A stretch of 64,000 nucleotides of DNA from JAQIBY01 sp034658655. Lineage in GTDB: Bacteria; Bacteroidota; Bacteroidia; Bacteroidales; ML635J-15. How positions within the stretch are numbered: the first letter of the stretch is position 1; every line of letters starts with the position of its first letter. A model generated the notes under the pieces. That model did not search any database, was not told where the DNA came from, and worked only from the letters and a program-made list of their open reading frames with translations. A program made the translations under genes and the position numbers. This document shows positions 8,552 to 16,685 of this stretch, one piece after another. The stretch spans positions 8,807-72,806 of the forward strand of contig JAYEFQ010000134.1 in the NCBI GenBank assembly GCA_034658655.1. The letters run 5' to 3'.

Positions 8552-10180
8552 ATGAAGAAATTTCTTATTTTTATTATCGCAATTTTTACCGTGTTTCAAC
8601 TCGAAGCACAAAATTACAATTTACCCTCAACTCATCCCAAATTGATTGTAGGAATTACAGTAAATCAATTGCGTTATGATGCGCTGTACAAACTTTGGGA
8701 TCAGCTTGATGAGCAGGGCTTTAAAAAACTGATTAATCAGGGAGCTTATTGTCGAAACACGAAGTTTGATTACCTGCTAACTCAATCTGCTCCTGGATAT
8801 GCAACCATTGCTACAGGGGCACAACCTTCAGAGCATGGAATTGTTGCTGATTTATGGTACGAGCCTTTGAATGTGAAGTCTGTTCATGCAGTGCAATCTC
8901 GCGAGCACAACCCGGTGGGGGTAACGAATCGGGATAACGCATGCTCTCCACAACAATTGATGGGTACTACACTGAGTGATGAGTTGAAATTGTATTTTCA
9001 AAACCATAGCAAAGTATTTTCAGTATCAATGGATCCTACTGCGGCTGTATTAAGTGGCGGATTTAAGGCTGATGCTGCGTATTGGGTTGATGATGAAACA
9101 GGGAAATGGGTTAGTTCATCCTATTACATCAATGAATTGCCCAAATGGGTAAAAAAATTCAATAAAAACGATTATCCATCCGTTTATTTTGAAAGAACTT
9201 GGAACCCAACCGATTCAATTTATCGCTTTGCTTTGCCTGATACCAGCTCCTATGAATATGGATACGATGCCGAATTTAAAACCTTTCCTTTTTATTACCC
9301 AGATATTTATCAAAAATATGTAGGGAAGAAGTTTATTAAAATGATCCCTGAAGGTAATACCATGACAACCGATTTCGCCGTACATACGCTGGTTGAAGAA
9401 AAAATGGGTGACGATTTAATTACAGATGTATTGCAAGTCAATTATTTCGCGACAGAAAACATTGGTAAATATTTTGGCCCAGATGCCATCGAAATGCACG
9501 ATGCACTATTGCGTCTTGATAAGGAAATTGCTCACCTTGTACACACCATTGAAAAGCAAGTAGGAAAAACAAATGTGCTTTTTTATCTTGTCGGAAGTAG
9601 CGGAGTAAGCAATAATCCCGATTATTTGCGAAGTGAAAAACTGCCCGCCGGAAAATTTCGGCATCATTACGTGCTTGCTTTGCTCGAATCATATTTGAAT
9701 GTACTGTACGGGGAAGGAGATTGGATTAAAGATTATCATAACTTGCAAATTTATTTGAATCGAACCTTGATTGAAGATGCAGGTTTGAGCTTGTCGAAAG
9801 TGCAGGATAAAGTTGCTCAATTTGTATTATCATCTAACGGAGTTGCAAGTGTGTTAACAGCTACCGACTTGCAACGCACAGAATATTCAAGTGGAATATT
9901 CCAGAAAATGCAGAATTCTTTTCAGCAAAAGCGTTCTGGTGATGTAATTATTGCATTGAAACCCGGATGGATACAAGATGTGAGTTATTCTGCTGACCAT
10001 AATTCTGCATACACCTATGATACTCATGTTCCATTGGTTTTTTATGGATGGAAAATTCGTAAAACACAGATTGGAAAACCAGTTAATCCGGCTGATATTG
10101 TGCCTTCAATTTGTAATTTAATGAACATTCCGCACCCAAGTAGCGTTAGTGGAATACCAATTGATGAAATATCACGTTGA
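8552..10180 (+). CDS. Alkaline-phosphatase-superfamily protein lacking most catalytic residues (predicted pseudoenzyme)
   Basis: 542 residues with a signal peptide ending near LEAQ, so periplasmic or exported. The fold is that of PafA-like phosphatases and phosphodiesterases: VGITVNQLRYD, then TQSAPGYATIATGAQPSEHG, LLRLDKEIAHLV, and YDTHVPLVFYG near the end. The expected metal and nucleophile residues are changed: Asn38 instead of Asp, Ser79 instead of Thr, ATENIGK where STDxxGH is usual, GSSG (348-351) where the ADHG metal motif is usual, and MDPT where LKDR is usual. Only the late His (483) remains. The scaffold is intact and full length, so it is probably kept for binding or regulation. 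It follows crcB by two bases. Confidence 0.85.
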   Translation: MKKFLIFIIAIFTVFQLEAQNYNLPSTHPKLIVGITVNQLRYDALYKLWDQLDEQGFKKLINQGAYCRNTKFDYLLTQSAPGYATIATGAQPSEHGIVADLWYEPLNVKSVHAVQSREHNPVGVTNRDNACSPQQLMGTTLSDELKLYFQNHSKVFSVSMDPTAAVLSGGFKADAAYWVDDETGKWVSSSYYINELPKWVKKFNKNDYPSVYFERTWNPTDSIYRFALPDTSSYEYGYDAEFKTFPFYYPDIYQKYVGKKFIKMIPEGNTMTTDFAVHTLVEEKMGDDLITDVLQVNYFATENIGKYFGPDAIEMHDALLRLDKEIAHLVHTIEKQVGKTNVLFYLVGSSGVSNNPDYLRSEKLPAGKFRHHYVLALLESYLNVLYGEGDWIKDYHNLQIYLNRTLIEDAGLSLSKVQDKVAQFVLSSNGVASVLTATDLQRTEYSSGIFQKMQNSFQQKRSGDVIIALKPGWIQDVSYSADHNSAYTYDTHVPLVFYGWKIRKTQIGKPVNPADIVPSICNLMNIPHPSSVSGIPIDEISR

Positions 10181-10206
10181 TTATTAATGAATAAATTGTA
10201 CCTTTA
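10177..10206 (+). promoter_or_regulatory. Promoter for the 10223 outer-membrane protein gene
   Basis: TTG at 10177-10179, 19 bases, TACCTTTA at 10199-10206 (five of six fixed positions). It overlaps the stop of the upstream gene, giving the next gene independent expression. Confidence 0.5.
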
Positions 10207-10222
10207 TCATAAAATTTAGCTT

Positions 10223-10981
10223 ATGAAACGATTATTGATAATTTTCACCACAATGCTTTTTGCAATTTCTGCAATCGCTCAAGAAAATAATACTCAGCCT
10301 GTTGAGGATACAACGCTAACAACACAAGATTCTATCGTTCCATGGACAGGGAACATGGTGGGACTGAACGTGTATCCGGCCTTTGGGATGCTCGGAGGTG
10401 GCGTATTGCCTGCATCAAAAATATTTTTTCAATATCGACATATGTGGGAAAAAACAAACTTGCGTTTTAGTGTAAATTATATAAATTATTTTTCGGATAA
10501 TGAGCGAATGGATATTGTTGGAGTTGAAGACAGCTTGATGACATTACGAGAGTTTGCAAATATTTTTTACTCGCTTGATTTCAGAGTTGGAATAGAACGT
10601 ACCTATCATATCGACAACTTTCGTTTTTATTACGGTATTGGTGCTATTGCTGGGTATCACCATTTAGGGAAAGAATACTACGTGTATGATAAGCCTTTTG
10701 GAGGGTATCCGGTAGAATATATCAATACATCGATTGTATATCAGAATGCTGGTTGGTATCGTGCCGACATGTTAAAAGTTGGTGCTGATATTACGCTTGG
10801 TGTTGATATTATTTTATCTGAAAATGTAATTATGTCAGTGCAATATGCTCCAGAAATTGCGTACTATTCTAGAATGGATAGTCAGCGTGATGATCAGGCT
10901 GAAGTGTTTGTCGGTGATGTTGACGATTTCATGGATTTTCGAGCAGATTTTATTGATGTGGTATTAAGTGTAGGATTTTAA
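10223..10981 (+). CDS. Outer-membrane beta-barrel-like protein, function unknown
   Basis: 252 residues, signal peptide ending at AIAQ. After an acidic, Thr-rich linker the rest alternates polar and hydrophobic residues with many aromatic ones and finishes in VVLSVGF, a terminal Phe typical of barrel proteins. No specific family was recognised. Its stop overlaps the start of the HAD hydrolase gene (TAATG), so the two are translated together. Role unknown. Confidence 0.7.
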   Translation: MKRLLIIFTTMLFAISAIAQENNTQPVEDTTLTTQDSIVPWTGNMVGLNVYPAFGMLGGGVLPASKIFFQYRHMWEKTNLRFSVNYINYFSDNERMDIVGVEDSLMTLREFANIFYSLDFRVGIERTYHIDNFRFYYGIGAIAGYHHLGKEYYVYDKPFGGYPVEYINTSIVYQNAGWYRADMLKVGADITLGVDIILSENVIMSVQYAPEIAYYSRMDSQRDDQAEVFVGDVDDFMDFRADFIDVVLSVGF

Positions 10982-11607
10982 TGGATAAGCATATATCAGA
11001 AATTAAGCATTTGATTTTTGACCTCGGGAATGTTTTATTACCTATCGATTTTAATGCCCCAGTAAAGGCTTTTCAAGCAATTGGGTTAACAGATTTTGAT
11101 CGCCTTTACGGAGAAATTCAACAAGTGGATTTATTTAATTTGCTTGAAACAGGAAAAATTTCCGAATCCACTTTTCGTAATGAAATGCGACGAATATCCG
11201 GATTAAACTGGACAGATCAACAAATTGATGATGCATGGAGTGCGATTATTTTGGACTTCAGAGCATCCACATTTTCCATGTTGGAGCGACTTGCCGTATC
11301 GTATAATTTGTATTTACTTAGCAATTCAAATTCCATTCATTTTACACGATATAATCAACAAGTTATTGACAAATTTCATCCCGACGGATTAAATGCATAT
11401 TTCAAGAAAGCTTATTATTCGCATAAAATGGGTTTGCGAAAACCTGATACTGAGATTTTTCACGCTGTTTTACGCGATGGTGATATCAAGGCTAATGATT
11501 GTTTGTTTATTGACGACAATGAAGCAAATATCATATCAGCAAAAGCACTGGGTTTCAACACATATCATCACAACCCAACTGATATCATTGAGGATTTATT
11601 CAACTAA
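10981..11607 (+). CDS. HAD-superfamily hydrolase, YihX-like
   Basis: 208 residues. HAD motif I is IFDLGNVLLPIDF with nucleophile Asp14; here the usual second Asp of DxD is Gly, which is normal for the YihX-type branch (FDLGNV). Motif II is LLSNSN, motif III the Lys of GLRKPD, motif IV FIDDNEANI. Members are small cytosolic phosphatases for sugar phosphates or nucleotides; the substrate cannot be read from sequence. The start overlaps the stop of the preceding gene by one base, and a hairpin-bearing repeat follows. Confidence 0.88.
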   Translation: MDKHISEIKHLIFDLGNVLLPIDFNAPVKAFQAIGLTDFDRLYGEIQQVDLFNLLETGKISESTFRNEMRRISGLNWTDQQIDDAWSAIILDFRASTFSMLERLAVSYNLYLLSNSNSIHFTRYNQQVIDKFHPDGLNAYFKKAYYSHKMGLRKPDTEIFHAVLRDGDIKANDCLFIDDNEANIISAKALGFNTYHHNPTDIIEDLFN

Positions 11608-11613
11608 TACTGA

Positions 11614-11656
11614 GCTTATCCGTGGCTATTCAAATTTGACCCTTTCAGGGTCTGAA
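11614..11656. repeat. Dispersed 43-bp repeat with hairpin, copy 1
   Basis: The unit starts GCTTATCCGT and contains the small palindrome GACCCTTTCAGGGTC. It matches 11827-11869 at 42 of 43 positions, same orientation, 213 bases apart. The hairpin may end the HAD gene transcript. Confidence 0.8.
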
Positions 11657-11826
11657 ACGCTGAATTACAGCCTTTAATAAAACGTTATTTGTGAATTTGC
11701 ATCCATTTTTGTCATGATTTTTGCAATTCCACTGATTCTAATTTCCGGGATTAATTTGTGCGCAAAAATTTCGCCAAAAATTCATGTGGGGTTAAATTCT
11801 TTATCCACGGATTGCACTCGTCCCTC

Positions 11827-11869
11827 GCTTATCCGTCGCTATTCAAATTTGACCCTTTCAGGGTCTGAA
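11827..11869. repeat. Dispersed 43-bp repeat with hairpin, copy 2
   Basis: Same unit as at 11614, one mismatch (C for G after CCGT). Just upstream, CCACGGAT at about 11804 is the inverted partner of ATCCGT inside the unit. The gap 11608-11906 holds only these two units and unrecognised sequence. Confidence 0.8.
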
Positions 11870-11906
11870 CATCGCCTATTCTATCAACCTTATTCCTTAA
11901 CAACCA

Positions 11907-12329
11907 CTAATTGATAATATCAACTTTAAGTATCCGCTCGTTATTTTCTATTTCTATTATCACCCGAACATAAGTATCGGGGAGAAGCGATTCTACTTGT
12001 TCTGGCCACTCAATAAAAATTTTATCTGCACTGTCTAAATATTCTTCAAATCCTATTCGTAAAATATCTTCCGGTTTTTCAATTCGATAAAAATCGTAAT
12101 GACAGATTAGCTCTTGCTTCTCAGTGTAATATTCATTCAAAATCGCAAATGTTGGGCTAGTTACTAAGTCTTCAACCTTAAGTTGCTCACAAATTGTTTT
12201 GATAATAGTAGTTTTTCCAGCACCCATGTTTGCGTAAAATGCAAAAACCTGAAAATCTGAAAAATCATTTATGAATTGATTTACAACTTCATTGATAGCT
12301 TCTAACGATTGGATGCGATATGTCTTCAT
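11907..12329 (-). CDS. tsaE: tRNA N6-threonylcarbamoyladenosine synthesis ATPase TsaE
   Basis: 140 residues. Walker A is MGAGKTT (35-41), followed by VTSPTFAILNEY, HYDFYRI and FIEWPEQVESLLP, all diagnostic of TsaE. With TsaB and TsaD it makes the t6A modification at position 37 of ANN-decoding tRNAs in the cytoplasm. The start overlaps the porX stop by one base, so it is translated as the last gene of the minus-strand operon. Confidence 0.95.
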   Translation of the reverse strand: MKTYRIQSLEAINEVVNQFINDFSDFQVFAFYANMGAGKTTIIKTICEQLKVEDLVTSPTFAILNEYYTEKQELICHYDFYRIEKPEDILRIGFEEYLDSADKIFIEWPEQVESLLPDTYVRVIIEIENNERILKVDIIN

Positions 12330-13888
12330 TATGATTTTGGTGTAAGATGAATAATTGGAATAAGCATTTCTTCCATTGAAATTCCTCCGTGTTGGAAACT
12401 GTCTTTGTACATTTTCATGTATTGATTGTAATTATTCGGATAGACAAAATAGTCATTGCCACTTGCAAACACATAGGTTGAACTGATGTTTGATTTTGGT
12501 AAATAGGCTTTTTGTGGATCGGTAATTTCAAATACCTCTTTCGGATTGTAATTTAGGCTTTTCCCTTGTTTGTACCGCAAATTGGTAGTTGTAGTTCGTT
12601 CACCTACAATTCGAATCGGGTTTTGAACCCTGATAGCGCCGTGATCGCTGGTTATAATAACTTCTGCTCCTATTTCTGCAATTTCATTAAATAATTCCAA
12701 TAAAGGGGAGTGTTGAAACCAAGATTTTGTTAATGAACGATAGGCTGCTTCGTTTTCAGTCAAATCTTTAATCATTTTCACATCTGTGCGTGCATGCGAT
12801 AACATATCCACGAAATTTACGACAATTGTGTTTAAATCGTAATGCAGTAAATTATTTAATCGGGAGTTTATTTTTTTTACGTATTGTATGTCATATGCTT
12901 TTTCATAATGCACACTTTTCTCATTTCCGAAAAAACGATGAATCATTTTTTTAACCATATCCTCTTCATGCATGTTTTTCCCTCCTTCTTCATGGTCGTT
13001 TTTCCATAAGTCAGGATAAATTTTGTTGATTTCAGAGGGCATAAGCCCTGAGAAAATGGCATTTCTAGAATATTGTGTTGATGTAGGAAGGATGCTGAAA
13101 TAAGTTTCGTCTTCGCGGATATGAAATTGTTTCGCTAAATTGGGTTGAATTGCTTTCCAATGGTCGTAACGCAAGTTGTCGATAATAAAGAAAAATACCT
13201 TTTTATTTGCTTTAAGCAGTGGGAAAACTTTTTGTTTCATCAACTGATGCGACATTAGCGGTTTCTCGTCTGATTTGGGATCTAACCAATGAAAATAATT
13301 TGATTTTATGTATCGGAAGAAGGCGTTATTTGCCTCCTGTTTTTGCATGCTCAAAATATCATCTAAGGTATGGTCTTCAGAGTTTTCAAGTTTTAATTCC
13401 CAGTCAACAAGTTCTTTATACACTGTGTCCCATTCATTGTGCGTTCTAATCTCATTAATTCGCATTCCAAGTTGTCGAAATTCAATTTGGTAATCCATAC
13501 TTGTTTTTTCAGAGACAAGGCGATCTGTGTCCACATGTTTCTTTATGCTCAAAAGAATTTGTTTCGGATTGACAGGTTTGATAAGATAATCGCTGATACG
13601 GCTACCAATTGCCTGATCCATAATGTCTTCCTCTTCACTTTTGGTAATCATAATTACCGGTGTTGAGGGACTTATGCGTTTAATTGCTGTTAAAGTTTCC
13701 AAACCGGAAAGTCCTGGCATATTTTCATCTAAGAAAACTAAATCGAAAATTTTTTCGCGAATTGTTTCAATGGCATCTTGACCATTCGTTGCCGTTTCGA
13801 CTTCATATCCTTTATGTTCTAAGAATATGATATGTGGCTTGAGCAGATCAATTTCATCATCTGTCCAAAGTATTTGAATTTTTCTCAT
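12329..13888 (-). CDS. porX: PorX, T9SS-associated response regulator with PglZ phosphatase domain
   Basis: 519 residues. An N-terminal receiver (1-120) has the acidic pair in WTDDE, phospho-acceptor Asp54 in VFLDENMPG and Lys104 in YLIKPVNP. The C-terminal PglZ domain of the alkaline phosphatase superfamily has FIIDNLRYDHW (metal Asp), LPTSTQYSRNAIFSG (nucleophile Thr), VNFVDMLSHART and TSDHG. PorX is the cytoplasmic regulator that, with PorY and a sigma factor, controls T9SS genes in Porphyromonas; its PglZ domain acts on oligonucleotides. All catalytic motifs look intact, unlike the phosphatase-fold protein at 8552. It lies 46 bases after the porW-like gene and overlaps tsaE. Confidence 0.95.
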   Translation of the reverse strand: MRKIQILWTDDEIDLLKPHIIFLEHKGYEVETATNGQDAIETIREKIFDLVFLDENMPGLSGLETLTAIKRISPSTPVIMITKSEEEDIMDQAIGSRISDYLIKPVNPKQILLSIKKHVDTDRLVSEKTSMDYQIEFRQLGMRINEIRTHNEWDTVYKELVDWELKLENSEDHTLDDILSMQKQEANNAFFRYIKSNYFHWLDPKSDEKPLMSHQLMKQKVFPLLKANKKVFFFIIDNLRYDHWKAIQPNLAKQFHIREDETYFSILPTSTQYSRNAIFSGLMPSEINKIYPDLWKNDHEEGGKNMHEEDMVKKMIHRFFGNEKSVHYEKAYDIQYVKKINSRLNNLLHYDLNTIVVNFVDMLSHARTDVKMIKDLTENEAAYRSLTKSWFQHSPLLELFNEIAEIGAEVIITSDHGAIRVQNPIRIVGERTTTTNLRYKQGKSLNYNPKEVFEITDPQKAYLPKSNISSTYVFASGNDYFVYPNNYNQYMKMYKDSFQHGGISMEEMLIPIIHLTPKS

Positions 13889-13934
13889 GGATATTTATTT
13901 TTAGGATTAATTGTAATAATTAGAGAGGGGTGAA

Positions 13935-16631
13935 TCAATAATTATTACGGTAAAATTTCAAATAAAGATCAATATCTTTTTCTTTCTTCAAAATCTCATA
14001 ATTACTTTCTGAAACGACAAATTGTATATGTTCAATGTCATCAATCACCTCAAAAACAGTCTGATTATTTTTTATCAGATTCATGTAATTCATAGACTGT
14101 TTGCTGTTTTTGAATGGTTTAACATGTATCAAGCTTATATCCTCTGAAAAGAGAGAAATATTTACTTTGAAAGTTCGCATATTAAAAGTGAAAATATTAA
14201 AGCTATTCACTTCAAATTGTAGCTTTTTAGTATCAGCACGTTCTTCAAGTGTTGCTATTATATAAAGATGCATTTCATTCGTGTCAAAGCTGTAAAGGCT
14301 TTCAGCCTTAACATCGTCAGAAACGGTTGTGTCATTTTCAGTGCTTTCAATTTCTGGAGTTGGTCTGCTGTCCAAATCGGCAATAAGCGCATCCATATCT
14401 GTTTCACCAAGATAACCAAGAATTTGCATCGCCCGATTAGATAGTGCATCTTCTGGGAAATTCTGAATAAACTCTGCTAAATTTTTCTTAAAAACCAATT
14501 GGTCAACATCTAATGCGCTAGTAATAATCTGTATGAAACGAACTTTTGGGGCATAGGTGCTTTCGGGGTGATTCTGCAAGAAAGTGTTTGCTTTCATTTC
14601 TGCCTGTTGAAATTTATTTTTTCGGTAAAGTTCGTAAAGAGTTTCATATTCTAAGCGTTGCTGCCTTTGCTCTTCGGCCAATTCTTGCATGTAATTCGGA
14701 TTTTTGAGCAATTTGGCATAATGGCTTTCGGGGAATAAATTCATCACTTTTTGTTTGTAAGAATTGGCCTCATTTGACTTCCCTTTTTCTTTGTATAGCT
14801 CATATAGGCTATAATAGGCAGGAAGTTTATAGCCATGTTCAGGAAAACGTTCATCCAATGATTTAAAAGCCGTAATGGATTTGTCATAATCGTTAAAATC
14901 ACGTTTGTAAATTTCTCCCATTGCAAAAAGGGCATCCCGAATGTTTTCATTGGAAACGGCCATTAATGAATCATTCAAAGGTAAATCTTGCATATAATAT
15001 GCTCTGGATTTATTGTCATTGACACGCGCTACTGTATTTGAATCGGATGCTACGCTATCTTGTTCGGCATAAAAATCATCTTGAACCACAGATTTATTGG
15101 AGCGTCTCCAATGGTCTTCCAGTTCACGCGTTCCCCATTTTTTCTTAAATTCATTTTGTCCGAAACTTAGGGTTGCCGGATTATAGAAATACCAACCACC
15201 TCCAGAGGGTGCATTAATTTGATTTGAGCCTCTGCGTTGATCGAAGAGCATAGAGTTTTGTTGACGTTCCCTTTCCATCTCACGCTCTCTTTGCTCTTGC
15301 TCAATGACAGTTTGAATTTGCTCATCAATTAGTGCATTTCGCTCTTTTTCTGGTAAAGATGCAATGTGTTGGAGGCTGTCTTGAATTTCTACAACATCCA
15401 TTTGAATTACTAACCCGGTTAGGTTTCGGGACAGATTTCTTATTTCATCATATCGCTGGTGTTCATTTGACAAATTCATGATGCAGGTGTCATAATATGC
15501 TTGCGACAATCTATAGTTTGGGATTTTATAGTAAATATTTCCCAATTTCATGCATGACATCGCTTTTTGGCTATTATTTGAAAAGCTATTTTCGCTTGAT
15601 AGTTTGTAGTTTTTGATTGCTTCATCTCGCTTGTTGTTTTCATATTCTATCTCTGCTAAAGCATAATATACTTGATCCAGATAGTCAATGTTTTTGTCGT
15701 CGCGGATCATTTTTGTCAGTAGCTTTTTCATGTCTTTATAGCTACCACCAAGTTTTCCATAACATTCTGCCATATTGATTTTGGCATTAAATGACATTTC
15801 GTAAGTTGCACTGCTTTTTACTACCTTTTTAAACATCTGAGCCGCCTTACGATAATCGTTTTTCTCTTTATAGAGTTGTGCCAATAAATATTGATATCTC
15901 GTTCTTTCTGATTTGTTTTTGTTTCCTTTAATGGCTTTATGCAGGAGGGGCATTGCAGCATCTTTTTCTCTAAGTTTTAAATGATATGCAGCTTTGAGAA
16001 CATCTACATCTGCTTGTAATTCTTCAGGAAAATCTTTTTCAGCATCAATCTGATCTAACCATTCACGGGTCATTTTCATGTTGTTTGTTGCCAAATTGGT
16101 TCTGGCCATCCAGTACATGGCATCATATTTAATATCCTCTTTACGGAATTCTCGTATGATATACTCAAAATTTTGACGAGCAGGCAAAAATTCTGTTTTC
16201 ATGAAATATGCTTTCCCCATAAGCAAGTAAGAATCGTCAACCCATTTATTGTATTCATTTTTTTTCATGAATTCTTGATCCTTTTTGCTGAGTGTACCTC
16301 CTTTTTGCTTAGGCTTTGCTTTTATCGAATGATATTTTATCGTTTTAGATGCTTTACGGATGGCTTTGTCCATATCACCGGAAATTGTCGATGCTGTTTC
16401 TTCATTTCCAAGGATATAAACGGGGAGCAGTTGGGTGAAGTCGTCGCTGTGCTGGTCTTCGACACGTTTAATGCCTTTTCGGTACGCTTCACGCCCGTTG
16501 AAATATACATTATAATGCGCCGTAATGTTGTGATAAGTGCGGCTAATGAATGTATTTTTTTCCGTAGAGCAACTCATCACCAGTAAAACGATGACGAGAA
16601 ATCCAATGATATGTTGTTTGACCTGTTTCAA
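13935..16631 (-). CDS. porW: PorW/SprE-like T9SS lipoprotein with tetratricopeptide repeats
   Basis: 898 residues. A lipoprotein signal ends in VMSC (Cys20). The block after it, ITAHYNVYFNGREAYRKG then QLLPVY, is the PorW/SprE signature. Many TPR helices follow (residues about 130-450 and 570-720), an Arg/Gln-rich charged stretch lies near 450-470, and the C-terminal part is unassigned. SprE in Flavobacterium and PorW in Porphyromonas are needed for secretion and link the PorK/N ring to the Sov translocon. It is in one minus-strand run with porX downstream and glmS upstream, so a structural T9SS part and its regulator may be co-expressed. Confidence 0.88.
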   Translation of the reverse strand: MKQVKQHIIGFLVIVLLVMSCSTEKNTFISRTYHNITAHYNVYFNGREAYRKGIKRVEDQHSDDFTQLLPVYILGNEETASTISGDMDKAIRKASKTIKYHSIKAKPKQKGGTLSKKDQEFMKKNEYNKWVDDSYLLMGKAYFMKTEFLPARQNFEYIIREFRKEDIKYDAMYWMARTNLATNNMKMTREWLDQIDAEKDFPEELQADVDVLKAAYHLKLREKDAAMPLLHKAIKGNKNKSERTRYQYLLAQLYKEKNDYRKAAQMFKKVVKSSATYEMSFNAKINMAECYGKLGGSYKDMKKLLTKMIRDDKNIDYLDQVYYALAEIEYENNKRDEAIKNYKLSSENSFSNNSQKAMSCMKLGNIYYKIPNYRLSQAYYDTCIMNLSNEHQRYDEIRNLSRNLTGLVIQMDVVEIQDSLQHIASLPEKERNALIDEQIQTVIEQEQREREMERERQQNSMLFDQRRGSNQINAPSGGGWYFYNPATLSFGQNEFKKKWGTRELEDHWRRSNKSVVQDDFYAEQDSVASDSNTVARVNDNKSRAYYMQDLPLNDSLMAVSNENIRDALFAMGEIYKRDFNDYDKSITAFKSLDERFPEHGYKLPAYYSLYELYKEKGKSNEANSYKQKVMNLFPESHYAKLLKNPNYMQELAEEQRQQRLEYETLYELYRKNKFQQAEMKANTFLQNHPESTYAPKVRFIQIITSALDVDQLVFKKNLAEFIQNFPEDALSNRAMQILGYLGETDMDALIADLDSRPTPEIESTENDTTVSDDVKAESLYSFDTNEMHLYIIATLEERADTKKLQFEVNSFNIFTFNMRTFKVNISLFSEDISLIHVKPFKNSKQSMNYMNLIKNNQTVFEVIDDIEHIQFVVSESNYEILKKEKDIDLYLKFYRNNY

Positions 16632-16685
16632 GTTTTTTATTTTCCTTTAGTTTAAACTCAAAAATAGTAGCTTTATTATTAAAAA

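Noticed and set aside
16632..16685. Separate promoter for porW
   Set aside because: The short gap after glmS shows no TAnnTTTG element at a useful distance on the minus strand.
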